Under the pieces are notes generated by a model. The model did no database searches, had not been told where the DNA came from, and saw only the letters and a program-made list of their open reading frames with translations. Below, in pieces: positions 1-8,348 of a DNA stretch of 64,000 nucleotides. Positions within the stretch are counted from its first letter, which is position 1, and the number at the start of each line of letters is the position of its first letter. A program made the position numbers and the translations under genes. This DNA comes from Brachybacterium sp. SGAir0954 (lineage in GTDB: Bacteria > Actinomycetota > Actinomycetes > Actinomycetales > Dermabacteraceae): positions 2,232,001 through 2,296,000 of the forward strand of contig NZ_CP027295.1 in the NCBI RefSeq assembly GCF_005490785.1, given 5' to 3'.

Positions 1-1
1 C

Positions 2-1330
2 CCGTCGGCCGACTACTGGACGACCTACGACGCCCTCGAGATCGAGGGGCGGGACGAGCCCGTGCGCGTCGCCGACCACGCCCAGACCCTCTACATGCGC
101 CTCAGCTGGACCGTGCTGAACCCCGAGGAGGGCGTCTACGGCTGGGACGTGCACGAGGGCCTGCGCAGCATGATCCAGGGCGCCCGCGAGCGGGACCTCC
201 GCCTCGCCTTCCGGGTGGTCGTCGACAGCCGCGACAAGTCCAGCGACTTCACCCCCGCCTGGGTGCGCGCGGCCGGCGCCGAGGGCTACGAGACCCAGAC
301 CGGTTCGAGGACCGTGTGGACCCCCTACCCGGACGACCCGGTGTTCCGGTCGAGCTACGAGACCTTCCTCGAGGCCTTCGCCGCGCGCTTCGACGACCCC
401 GACGAGGTCGCCTTCATCGACGCCTACGGCCTGGGCAAATGGGGAGAGGGGCATTCGATGCGCTACCTCGACCCCGCGAACCGGGCGGACGTCTTCCACT
501 GGAACATCGACCTGTACCACCGGCTCTTCGACCACGTCCCGCTCGCGATCAACTACCACCGCATGATCGGCGCGGCCGGCGACTGGGGGCCCGCGGATCC
601 CGACTCCCGGGGCCTGCTCGAGTACGCCTTCGAGAAGGGGTGCATGCTGCGCCACGACGCCTTCGGCATGAGCGTCTACTACGGGCAGTGGGAGCGGGAC
701 CTCGCCGCGGAGTGGATCGGCCGGCGGCCGATCGTCTTCGAGGGCGGCTGGGTCACCAAGCAGCACGACTTCTCGGTGGATCCTCGCGGCTACGAGACCG
801 TCGAGGACGTGCGCCGCGGCGAGTACGAGGACGCCGTCGAGGCCCACGTGAACATGCTCGACTTCCGGATGGGGAAGACCGAGTCCTGGTTCCGGGACGT
901 CCCCGACCTCGTCGCGGACTTCGAGTCCCAGGGCGGCTACCGCCTGCAGCTCGAGCAGGTCGTCCTGCCGCCGGCCGAGCGCGCCGGCCGCTGCACGATA
1001 CGGCACCGCTGGACGAACCTCGGCTGGGGCATGTTCCCCAACGACCTCCCGCAGTGGGGGCACCGGTACCGGGTCGCCTTCGCCCTGCTGGACGCCGCGG
1101 ACCACCGGGTGCTGCGCACCTATGTGGACGAGGAGGCGGAGCCGTCGGACTGGCTGCGCGGGGACCACGCCGACCACGATCTCGCGGTCACGCTCGAGCC
1201 CGGTGCGGGCGAGCGGAGGGTCTGGGCGGTCGCGATCGTGGACACCACGAAGGACGGTGCCCCGGCGATCGCCATCGCCTCGCAGGGGGAGGTCACCGAC
1301 GACGGGTGGCTGCTGCTCACCGGGGACTGA
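2..1330 (+). CDS. Glycosidase-like protein with C-terminal DUF4832-type domain (5' partial)
   Basis: The frame is open from the left edge, so the start lies outside; about 440 residues are visible. The N-terminal part looks like a glycosidase TIM barrel (SWTVLNPEEGVYGWD, then FVDAYG-like strand FIDAYGLGKWGEG). The last ~130 residues contain RHRWTNLGWGMFPND, typical of the immunoglobulin-like DUF4832 domain that follows such barrels. I infer a beta-galactosidase-like carbohydrate-active protein; substrate and catalytic acids cannot be fixed from the fragment. No signal peptide is visible because the N-terminus is missing. A strong hairpin follows 60 bases after the stop, so this is the last gene of its unit. 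Confidence 0.6.
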   Translation, partial: PSADYWTTYDALEIEGRDEPVRVADHAQTLYMRLSWTVLNPEEGVYGWDVHEGLRSMIQGARERDLRLAFRVVVDSRDKSSDFTPAWVRAAGAEGYETQTGSRTVWTPYPDDPVFRSSYETFLEAFAARFDDPDEVAFIDAYGLGKWGEGHSMRYLDPANRADVFHWNIDLYHRLFDHVPLAINYHRMIGAAGDWGPADPDSRGLLEYAFEKGCMLRHDAFGMSVYYGQWERDLAAEWIGRRPIVFEGGWVTKQHDFSVDPRGYETVEDVRRGEYEDAVEAHVNMLDFRMGKTESWFRDVPDLVADFESQGGYRLQLEQVVLPPAERAGRCTIRHRWTNLGWGMFPNDLPQWGHRYRVAFALLDAADHRVLRTYVDEEAEPSDWLRGDHADHDLAVTLEPGAGERRVWAVAIVDTTKDGAPAIAIASQGEVTDDGWLLLTGD

Positions 1331-1659
1331 GAGGAGAAGGCTCGTGGAGGGCGGAGGATCAGCCGCGGGCCGGGCGCCAGCCGGCGCAGGGCGGCGGTGC
1401 CGGGGTGATGCCCCGGCGCCGCCGCCGGAGCCGGTGCGGGGTCGCCTGGGAGGGAGGCGTGCCGCTGCCCCGATCGCCCGTCGACTCGGGGGTGGGCTCA
1501 TCCTGCTGTGAGGTCATGGCACGATTCTCTATCCTTGCCCGGACAATCGACCCCCGTGTGATCACACCGTGATGAAGGGGCCCTGCCGGGCGGTCGGAGA
1601 GGGCCTCCGCGGCCGCGTCGCTGTGACCGCGGGCACGGTCGGGGGGGGAGGACGGCGCG
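1331..1659. other. Intergenic region without a credible gene
   Basis: Apart from the hairpin at 1390-1426, I see no convincing coding sequence here. The stretch before 1660 contains a G8-type run and the likely promoter of the decayed sulfatase gene, but no clear -35/-10 pair. Confidence 0.5.
1390..1426 (+). terminator. Strong GC hairpin terminator
   Basis: A 16-bp stem (arms 1390-1405 and 1411-1426, one G-T wobble) closes the 5-base loop TGATG. It lies 60 bases after the stop of the glycosidase-like gene. No U-tract follows, as is common in high-GC actinobacteria. Confidence 0.7.
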
Positions 1660-2802
1660 ATGCCCCGGCCCAACATCCTGCTCGTCGGTCCTCACCGGCA
1701 CCTACAGCCACGTGAACCGGGCCTGCTCGATCTACTCCCAGTTCGACCACGGGGTGGGGACCTTCCCCGAGGTGCTCCACGACGCGGGCTACCAGACGGC
1801 CGTCCACGGCAAGTGGCACCTGGGGACCTCCGAGGCCTCGCTGCCCCGCAGCATGGACGACTGGTCGATCTTCCCGGACCAGGGCGCCTACGTCGATCCC
1901 GTGATGATCGGCCCCGCGGGGGAGGAGACGGTCCCGGGCTACGCGACGGACAGGTCACCTCCCGCAGCATCGACTTCCTGGACCGTCGCGATCCCGAGCG
2001 GCCCTTCTGCCTCCTCGTCCACCACAAGGCACCCCACCGCCCCTGGATCCCGGACCCCCGCTACGAGGGGCGCTACACGGAGGGCACGATCCCCGAGCCG
2101 GAGACCATTGCCGACGACCACGCCGGCCGCAGCGCATCGGTGCGGCGCGTCGCGATGCGCCTGGACGACCTCACCCTCACCGACGTCAAGGAGCCGGTGC
2201 CGCCCGAGCTCGAGGGGGAGGAGCGCTGCGCCGAGCGCTCCTCCTGGAAGTACCAGCGGTACATGCGCGACCACCTCCGCTGCGTGCAGGCGGTCGAGGA
2301 CTCCGTGGGCGAGCTGCTCGACTACCTCGACGAGCACGACCTCGCCGAGAACACCCTGGTCATCTACACCTCCGGCCAGGGGTTCCTCCTCGGCGACCAC
2401 GGCTGGTTCGACAAGCGGCCCATGTTCGACGAGTCGTTCACCATGCCCTTCGTGGTGCGGTGGCCGGACGGGATCCCGGCGGGCACCCGGGTCGAGGAGA
2501 TGGTCACCAACGTCGATGTCGCCGCGACCCTGCTCGAGGCCGCCGGCATCTCACCCACCGCGCTCCCGGAGCAGCAGGGGCGCAGCTTCCTGCCGCTGCT
2601 GCGGGGCGAGCGCGTCGAGGACTGGCCCGAGGCCGGCTACTACCGCTACTGGGAGCACGACGACCCCGAGCACCACGCCCCCGCCTACTACGGGGTGCGC
2701 ACCCGCACCCACACCTACGTCCATTACTACAACGACGGGCCCGGCACCCCTGGAGTGGCCCCGCTGACCTGCCCGTGCGAGGGCTCTACGATCGCCGCAT
2801 GA
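1660..2802 (+). pseudogene. Sulfatase pseudogene (internal deletion removes the active site, plus frameshifts)
   Basis: Pieces of a type I sulfatase can be read only by changing frame. It opens with MPRPNILLV in frame 1, jumps at about 1687 to frame 2 (VLTGTYSHVNRACSIYSQFD, then YQTAVHGKWHLG) and returns to frame 1 near 1951 (SRSIDFLDRRDPERPFCLL, HHKAPHRPW, GDHGWFDKRPMF). Between ILLV and VLTG the normal ~50 residues carrying the metal-binding DD and the C/S-x-P-S-R formylglycine motif are gone, so it cannot be active. The 3' end also seems truncated, running into the AI-2E-type gene. Family members have about 480 residues. The active-site loss cannot be a sequencing artefact; the frame changes might be. 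Confidence 0.85.
2787..2792 (+). promoter_or_regulatory. Probable leaderless -10 box of AI-2E transporter gene
   Basis: TACGAT ends 6 bases before the ATG at 2799 and no Shine-Dalgarno site is present. That spacing would place the transcript start on the A of the ATG. It lies inside the decayed 3' end of the sulfatase. Confidence 0.45.
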
Positions 2803-3995
2803 GCAACCCCGTCCTCCCGCGCGGCATCCTCCTGCTGATCGGCCTCGCCGCGGCCTGGCTGGTCCTCGCGGGGCTCCAGGAGCTGGCCTCCCTCGTCGTG
2901 CCGGTCTTCCTCGCGCTGAACCTCATGATCGCGGCGCACCCGCTCGCGGCGGTGATCGAACGGGCGGGGGCGCCACGGGTGCTCGGATCGATCGCGGCGA
3001 TGCTCGCGGTGCTGCTCGCCCTCGCCGCGTTCTTCCTCTCGATCACGTGGGCGGTGCGCACCCTCGTGCTCGAGCTCCCCGGCTACTCGGACTCCTTCGA
3101 CGCGCTGCTGCAGAGCTCGCTCGACGCGCTCGCCGGGGTGGGCGTGAGCCAGGACCAGATCAGCACCTGGCTCGCGCAGTTCAACTTCTCGAGCCTGTTC
3201 GGCCTGCTCAACCAGGCGCTGTCCTCGGTGAGCGCGATCGGCGCCCTCGTCGCCGCGGCCGTCGCGACGATCATCTTCTTCGGCATGGACGCGGCCGGTC
3301 TGCCGGAGCGGATGGCGGTCGTCGAGCGCACGCACCCGCGCTTCGCCCACGCCCTCGTGGACTTCTCCCGGGCCGTGCGCACCTACTGGATCGTGACGAC
3401 CGTGTTCGGCGTCGTCGTCGCCGTGATCGACGGCCTCGCCCTGTGGGCGCTCGGGGTGCCCCTGCCCGCGGTGTGGGCGGTGCTGCTGTTCGTGTGCAAC
3501 TACATCCCCAACATCGGCTTCCTCATCGCGATGGTGCCGCCCACGCTCATGGCGCTGCTCGCGCAGGGCCCGTGGACGGCGGCGCTCGTGGTCGCCGTGT
3601 GCGTCGTCGTCGCGATGCTCCTGCAGGGCCTCGTGCAGCCGCGCGTCACGGGCCGCGCGGTGGGGCTCGCGCCGAGCATCTCGTTCCTCTCGGTGCTCTT
3701 CTGGTCCTGGGTGCTCGGGGCGGCCGGGGCGCTGCTCTCGGTGCCGATGACCCTGCTCGTGAAGGAGCTGTTCCTCGACGCGGACCCGTCGGCCCGCTGG
3801 CTGAACGCCTTCGTCGCGGACACGCCGCGCGCGGCGGTCGAGTCGCCGAGCGAGCGGATCGGGGAGCGGGCCGACGAGCCCGCCGACGGCACAGCCGCCG
3901 ACGGCCCCACCGGGGAGGGCGTCAGCGACGCGGACGCGCCCGCAGCAGCGAGCGCGCCACCAGCCCCGCCAGCAGCGCCCAGAACGCCGCGCTGA
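2799..3995 (+). CDS. AI-2E family transporter (PerM-like membrane protein)
   Basis: A 398-residue polytopic membrane protein of the AI-2E exporter/permease family. It has paired N-terminal hydrophobic helices (GILLLIGLAAAWLVLAGLQ, VVPVFLALNLMIAAHPL), a soluble middle section of short helices (about residues 95-140), and the conserved C-terminal membrane block (CNYIPNIGFLIAMVPPTLMA, VQPRVTGRAVGLAPSISF). The family exports small molecules or ions; only some members handle autoinducer-2, so substrate is open. The start codon overlaps the stop of the sulfatase relic (ATGA) and has a TACGAT box 6 bases upstream. The last ~60 residues are Ala/Pro-rich and run 74 bases into the convergent BenE-type gene. 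Confidence 0.85.
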   Translation: MSNPVLPRGILLLIGLAAAWLVLAGLQELASLVVPVFLALNLMIAAHPLAAVIERAGAPRVLGSIAAMLAVLLALAAFFLSITWAVRTLVLELPGYSDSFDALLQSSLDALAGVGVSQDQISTWLAQFNFSSLFGLLNQALSSVSAIGALVAAAVATIIFFGMDAAGLPERMAVVERTHPRFAHALVDFSRAVRTYWIVTTVFGVVVAVIDGLALWALGVPLPAVWAVLLFVCNYIPNIGFLIAMVPPTLMALLAQGPWTAALVVAVCVVVAMLLQGLVQPRVTGRAVGLAPSISFLSVLFWSWVLGAAGALLSVPMTLLVKELFLDADPSARWLNAFVADTPRAAVESPSERIGERADEPADGTAADGPTGEGVSDADAPAAASAPPAPPAAPRTPR

Positions 3996-5091
3996 TCCCG
4001 GCGACCGCGATGCCGGAGGCGGCGACGAGCAGGGTGATCCCCGCGGGCAGCTGCTCCTCCTCGCGCGCGAGCGCCCCCTTCACCGCAGCGACGAAGGTGC
4101 CCAGCAGCGCGAGCCCCGCGACGGCGGGGACGACGCCCTCCGGGGCGAGGGCCACGAGCTGCGCGGCCGCCGAGGCGAGCACGCCGAGGACGACCATGAC
4201 GATCCCCGAGGTGAGGCTCGCGATCCAGCGGCGCGAACGGTCCTCCCCGGCTCCCGGCCCGGCCGCGAGGGCCGCGCTGATCGCGGCGAGGTTGATGCCG
4301 TGCCCGCCGAGCGGCGCCCCCAGCAGGGAGCCCCCGCCCGTGACGAGCATGGCGGGTCGCCACGGGACCTCGTAGCCGAGGCTGCGCAGCACCGCGACGC
4401 CCGGCACGTTCTGCGAGGCCATGGTGACCAGGTACAGCGGCAGCGCGATGCCGATCACGGCGCCCGGGGTGAGCCGCGGCGCGGTGAGCTCGAGATGACC
4501 GGCGGGGGCGCCGGCCGGCAGGGACCCGCCCGTCGACACGAGATGCACCACGATGACGACGGCCGCCGCGGCGAAGGCGATCGGGGAGGCCCAGCGGGGC
4601 GCGAGCCGCAGCGCGAGCAGCCACACGATCACGACGGGCGCGACCTCGAGCGGGTTCGCCGCGAGGCCCAGCACCGGCTCGAGGCACAGCTGGAGGAGCA
4701 CCCCGGCGAGCATCGCCTGCGCGAGCGCCGGCGGGATCCGCGCCATGAGGTCCGCGAGGGCGGGCACCAGCCCGGTGAGCACGATGAGCACGGCGACGAG
4801 CGCGAAGGCGCCCACCGCGGCGGGCCAGCCGCCCTCGACGGTGCCGGTCGCGGCGAGCAGCGCGGCGCCGGGGGTGGACCAGGCGACCGTGATCGGCAGC
4901 CGTGTCATGAGCGAGAGCACGATCGAGCCAAGACCCATGAGCACGCTCACCGCGGTGAGCCCGCTCGCTGCCTGCGCGGGACTCGCGCCCACGGCCTCGA
5001 GGCCGGTGAGGACGACGACGAAGGAGCTCGTGAAGGCGACGAGGGCGGAGATCGCTCCGGCGCTGAGCGGGGCGGCGTGACCGGAGGGCAT
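3922..5091 (-). CDS. BenE-type benzoate/H+ symporter family permease
   Basis: A 389-residue, about 12-helix permease of the BenE family in the NAT/nucleobase transporter fold. Typical stretches are LPITVAWSTPGAALLA and LGAPLGGHGINLAAISAAL in the transport core. BenE proteins take up benzoate with protons, but no aromatic catabolic genes are nearby, so the substrate is uncertain. I chose ATG at 5091 (MPSGHAAPL) because TATCGT lies 7 bases upstream of it (leaderless pattern); an upstream start at 5184 would add 31 low-complexity residues. The 3' end overlaps the convergent AI-2E-type gene by 74 bases. Confidence 0.8.
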   Translation of the reverse strand: MPSGHAAPLSAGAISALVAFTSSFVVVLTGLEAVGASPAQAASGLTAVSVLMGLGSIVLSLMTRLPITVAWSTPGAALLAATGTVEGGWPAAVGAFALVAVLIVLTGLVPALADLMARIPPALAQAMLAGVLLQLCLEPVLGLAANPLEVAPVVIVWLLALRLAPRWASPIAFAAAAVVIVVHLVSTGGSLPAGAPAGHLELTAPRLTPGAVIGIALPLYLVTMASQNVPGVAVLRSLGYEVPWRPAMLVTGGGSLLGAPLGGHGINLAAISAALAAGPGAGEDRSRRWIASLTSGIVMVVLGVLASAAAQLVALAPEGVVPAVAGLALLGTFVAAVKGALAREEEQLPAGITLLVAASGIAVAGISAAFWALLAGLVARSLLRARPRR

Positions 5092-5098
5092 GGGCGCG

Positions 5099-5104
5099 AC
5101 GATA
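5099..5104 (-). promoter_or_regulatory. Probable leaderless -10 box of benE-type gene
   Basis: On the minus strand TATCGT ends 7 bases before the chosen ATG at 5091, with no ribosome binding site between. It supports the shorter start. Confidence 0.4.
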
Positions 5105-5248
5105 GCGGGGGAGGAGGGGCCGCGGCGGGGCGAGTCCGCGCAGGTGACGGTCCTGTGACCCGAACTGCGACGAGGTCGGGACAATCCGCGAGGATCCGAG
5201 TACCGTCGACGGGGTCAGGCATTACGCTCCACCGACGGAAGGATCGTC

Positions 5249-5773
5249 ATGATGTCCACCAGCTCATCCTCGAAGGCGTCAGCGAAGACCACCCCCACCG
5301 AGAACGCCGAGAGCGGGTTCCTGGCGGACGACGCGCTCGCCAAGAACCTCCAGGCGGTCCTCGTGGACCTCACCGCCCTGCACCTCGCGGGCAAGCAGGC
5401 GCACTGGAACATCGTCGGCCCCAACTTCCGGGACCTGCACCTGAACCTCGACGAGGTCGTCGCGATCGCCCGGGACAGCTCCGACGACGTCGCCGAGCGC
5501 ATGCGCGCCCTCCATGCCACGCCCGACGGCCGCCCCGACGTGGTCGCCGAGCAGACCTCGCTCGCCGAGTTCCCCGCCGGGGAGGTGCTCACCCATGACG
5601 CGATCGACCTCATGACCGCCGCCGTCGAGCAGACGGTGCGCACGATGCGCACCGTGCACGACGAGGTCGACGAGGCGGATCCGACGAGCGCGGACATCCT
5701 CCACGGCATCATCGAGAAGCTCGAGCAGCAGGCCTGGTTCCTCTCCGCGGAGACCCGGAAGCCCGCGAGCTGA
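5249..5773 (+). CDS. dps: Dps family ferritin-like DNA-protection protein
   Basis: A 174-residue Dps/miniferritin. The ferroxidase signature is clear: KQAHWNIVGPNFRDLHLNLDE at about residues 49-69 carries the intersubunit His and the Asp/Glu iron ligands. Dps dodecamers oxidise Fe(II) with peroxide and shield DNA in the cytoplasm. The Ser/Thr/Lys-rich N-terminal tail (residues 1-17) may contact DNA, as in other Dps proteins. GGAAGGA precedes the start by 5 bases; two consecutive ATG codons make the exact start ambiguous by one residue. TACCGT at 5201 and TACGCT at 5223 are possible -10 boxes. It is a single-gene unit, converging on the Nudix gene. Confidence 0.92.
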   Translation: MMSTSSSSKASAKTTPTENAESGFLADDALAKNLQAVLVDLTALHLAGKQAHWNIVGPNFRDLHLNLDEVVAIARDSSDDVAERMRALHATPDGRPDVVAEQTSLAEFPAGEVLTHDAIDLMTAAVEQTVRTMRTVHDEVDEADPTSADILHGIIEKLEQQAWFLSAETRKPAS

Positions 5774-5783
5774 CTCCTCCGTG

Positions 5784-5812
5784 ACCGGACCCCGGCCGTT
5801 CGCCGGGCCGGT
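5784..5812. terminator. Bidirectional terminator between dps and Nudix gene
   Basis: ACCGG and CCCGGC (with an AC bulge) pair with GCCGGG and CCGGT around the loop CGTTC. It lies in the 51-base gap between the convergent genes and can serve both. Confidence 0.6.
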
Positions 5813-5824
5813 GTGTCGCGGCGA

Positions 5825-6484
5825 TCAGAAGCGGGGGAGCGCACCCTCGACGAGCAGATCCACGATCGGCTGATCCGCCTCGGGCCAGTCCCGCTCCGCG
5901 AGCGCGTCACGATCCAGCCATGCGAGCTCGTCGTGATCGGTGGAGCCCGCGGGGCGGGCGCCGAGCACGCGCGCCCAGTAGCAGTCCAGGTGCAGCTCGC
6001 GCCCGCCCGCGCCCGTGGTGCCGCGGCCGATCAGCCACCCCACCCGGGTCTCGACGCCGAGCTCCTCGCGCAGCTCCCTCCGTAGCGCCTCCTGCGGGGA
6101 CTCGCCCGGCTCAATCTTGCCGCCCGGGAACTCCCAGCGCCCGGCCTCGCGCAGGCCGGCGCGCCGCCGCGCCGCGAGGACCCGGTCCTGCGCGTCCACG
6201 AGCACCGCGCCCACCACGCGCAGCGGCGCCGCCGGTTCCTCCTCGGCGTCGTCGGGATCGAACTCCTCCCGCTCCGCGTGGCCGTGGTCGTGCTCCCACC
6301 AGGTCCAGCCGCAGGAGGTGCACTCACGATCGGGGCCGAGCCCGAGGCATCCGTCCCAGCGCACCCAGTGCGGGGAGGACTCCATGACGCCGGCGAGCGG
6401 GAGGCCGATCACGTGCAGCAGCACCTCCGGGCTCTCGCAGCGGGGGCAGGTGCCGCGGTGCCAGGCAGGATCGGTCGCGTTCAT
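5825..6484 (-). CDS. Zinc-ribbon Nudix (MutT-like) pyrophosphohydrolase
   Basis: A 219-residue protein with two parts. The first ~60 residues carry two cysteine pairs (CPRC near residue 14 and CTSCGW near residue 57), a likely zinc ribbon. Residues ~88-219 form a Nudix domain with a complete Nudix box, GGKIEPGESPQEALRREL followed by REELGV. The context REAGRWEFPGGKIEPGE resembles MutT-type 8-oxo-dGTP hydrolases, so nucleotide pool cleaning is the likely job. ATG at 6484 is preferred; extending upstream gives only low-complexity sequence. The zinc-ribbon front end is unlike E. coli MutT (129 residues) and may bind a substrate or partner. Confidence 0.85.
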   Translation of the reverse strand: MNATDPAWHRGTCPRCESPEVLLHVIGLPLAGVMESSPHWVRWDGCLGLGPDRECTSCGWTWWEHDHGHAEREEFDPDDAEEEPAAPLRVVGAVLVDAQDRVLAARRRAGLREAGRWEFPGGKIEPGESPQEALRRELREELGVETRVGWLIGRGTTGAGGRELHLDCYWARVLGARPAGSTDHDELAWLDRDALAERDWPEADQPIVDLLVEGALPRF

Positions 6485-6710
6485 GGGGACAGTCTCGCGC
6501 AGGGGTGGGACACCCGGTGGGCGCCGCCGATCGGGGTCGGCGGCGTCAGCAGGTCCGGGCAGCGCCGACGGCCTCTGCCCGCTGCGGGGGGCAGCAGCGT
6601 CGTGCGGGGCTCCGCGCCCGCCTCCCGCAGCAGCCGCACTCGCTCGCGCACCGCGAGCACCGAGACGCCTGCCCGAGGCACCGGGAGCCGAACTGCGGCA
6701 CGATGGCCCC

Positions 6711-7025
6711 ATGGCTGACGCAGAACAGACCCTCACCTCCACCGAGATCGCCGCGTCCCTGCCCAGCGGCTGGACGCAGAGCGGCGAGAGCATCACCGCC
6801 GGCTACGACACCGGTGACTTCGCCACCGGTCTCGACCTCGTGAACCGCATCGGCGCGGCCGCGGAGGCCGCGGCGCACCATCCCGACCTCACCCTCACCT
6901 ATCCCTCCGTGACCGTGACGCTCACGAGCCACGACGTCGGCGGGGTGACCCGGCGCGACCTCGACCTCGCGGAGATCGTCGCCCAGCACGCCGCGACGCT
7001 CGGGGTCTCACCGGCCCACGGGTGA
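6711..7025 (+). CDS. 4a-hydroxytetrahydrobiopterin dehydratase (PCD/DCoH family)
   Basis: A 104-residue protein with the pterin-4a-carbinolamine dehydratase signature: EAAAHHPDLTLTYPSVTVTL followed by TSHDVGGVTRRD, containing the HHP and the later His/Asp active-site positions. The family dehydrates 4a-hydroxy-tetrahydropterins made by aromatic amino-acid hydroxylases, or acts in pterin metabolism. No hydroxylase gene is next to it. ATG at 6711 is chosen because the product starts at normal family length; an ATG 8 bases upstream is in another frame. Confidence 0.88.
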   Translation: MADAEQTLTSTEIAASLPSGWTQSGESITAGYDTGDFATGLDLVNRIGAAAEAAAHHPDLTLTYPSVTVTLTSHDVGGVTRRDLDLAEIVAQHAATLGVSPAHG

Positions 7026-7478
7026 GCGGCGCCGGGCGACCCGCCCGCGCCCCGGGGCCTCACCTCCGACGGCGGCAGGGGCGACATCGCGCTCCCGCCC
7101 ACCACCGGCGGCCCGACGACCAGCTGGGCGGCGCCTCCCCGACGGACGCCGCCGTGGTCGGCAACCTCGACGCCTTCGCCCGCTTCCCGAAGATCGACGA
7201 GGCCGGGCTGACCTCCGCCGATGCCTGCGCGCGCACCGACCGCGCCCCGCTCATGGTGCTCCGCGACCGGGACCTCGCCCCTGAAGGGGAGCACGGCCAC
7301 CTCCGCGAGACCTGCTGAGTGCGGCGCCGCGCGGCATCCAGGACTGAGACCCCAGATCACGAGAAGGTCACGGCGCCCTCCCGGGCTTCGTGTCCCCGGG
7401 ACCAGAGCCCACGATGGCCGCACCCCGTTGCAGGCGCACGGGACATGTGAACACTCCCCTTCTCGCTGAGGAGCTGCC
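7026..7478. other. Intergenic region with a possible gene relic and nirC leader
   Basis: A GTG-initiated frame at 7022-7318 (98 codons, overlapping the previous stop) ends in a protein-like stretch, GNLDAFARFPKIDEAGLTSA, but I recognise no family and its first half looks random, so I regard it as a relic or chance frame. Bases 7319-7478 hold the nirC leader; GAGGAG lies 7 bases before the nirC ATG. No convincing -35/-10 pair was found. Confidence 0.35.
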
Positions 7479-8348
7479 ATGTCCTCCCTCTCGCCCGCCG
7501 AGCTCGTCGACCGCCTCGCCGCCGTCGGCGCCTCCAAGGTCTCCTACACCCGCACGCAGACCCTGGTGCGCTCCTACATGGGGGCCGCGATCCTCACCCT
7601 CGGCGCCGCGTTCGCGGTCACCGTCTCGACCCAGACCGGTCAGCCGCTGCTGGGCGCGCTGCTCTTCCCCGTCGGCTTCATCCTCCTGTACCTGCTCGGG
7701 TACGACCTGCTCACGGGGGTGTTCACGCTCCTCCCGCTCGCGATGATGATGCGGCGCAAGGAGGTCACCTGGGGCGCGATGCTCCGCACCTGGGGCCTCG
7801 TGTTCCTCGGCAACCTCGGCGGGGCGATCACCGTCGCCGTGCTCATGGCGATCTACTTCACCTACGGCTTCTCCGCACCGCCGAGCCCCGTCGGCGAGGC
7901 GATCGGCGAGATCGGCCACGGGCGGACCGTCGGCTACGCCGACCACGGCGCCGCCGGCATGCTGACCCTGTTCGTGCGCGGCGTGCTGTGCAACTGGATG
8001 GTCTCCACCGGCGTCGTCGTCGCCTTCCTCAGCAAGGACCTCCTGGGCCGGATCATCGCGATGTGGATGCCGATCATGCTCTTCTTCTACATGGGCTTCG
8101 AGCACTCGATCGTCAACATGTTCCTGTTCCCCTCGGGCCTGCTCCTCGGCGCCGACTTCACCCTCACCGACTACCTCGTGTGGAACGAGATCCCGACCGT
8201 GCTCGGCAACCTCGTGGGCGGCGTGACCTTCGTGGCCGTCCCCCTGTACCTCGCCCACGGCCGCCGCTCGGCCGCGAAGGCGGCGGAGGCCGCCCCCGGC
8301 AGCGTGGCCCTCGCCCCGCAGTCCGAGCTCGTGGGGGCCACCCGATGA
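7479..8348 (+). CDS. nirC: Formate/nitrite transporter NirC
   Basis: A 289-residue FNT-family pentameric channel subunit with six membrane helices. Diagnostic stretches are GFILLYLLGYDLLTGVFTLL, CNWMVSTG (conserved pore helix after the central break) and MGFEHSIVNMF, which contains the central pore His. Being the first gene of a nitrite reductase operon, it most likely imports nitrite. The C-terminal ~25 residues are a polar tail. GAGGAG precedes the ATG by 7 bases. Its stop overlaps the nirB start (ATGA), implying translational coupling. Confidence 0.93.
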   Translation: MSSLSPAELVDRLAAVGASKVSYTRTQTLVRSYMGAAILTLGAAFAVTVSTQTGQPLLGALLFPVGFILLYLLGYDLLTGVFTLLPLAMMMRRKEVTWGAMLRTWGLVFLGNLGGAITVAVLMAIYFTYGFSAPPSPVGEAIGEIGHGRTVGYADHGAAGMLTLFVRGVLCNWMVSTGVVVAFLSKDLLGRIIAMWMPIMLFFYMGFEHSIVNMFLFPSGLLLGADFTLTDYLVWNEIPTVLGNLVGGVTFVAVPLYLAHGRRSAAKAAEAAPGSVALAPQSELVGATR

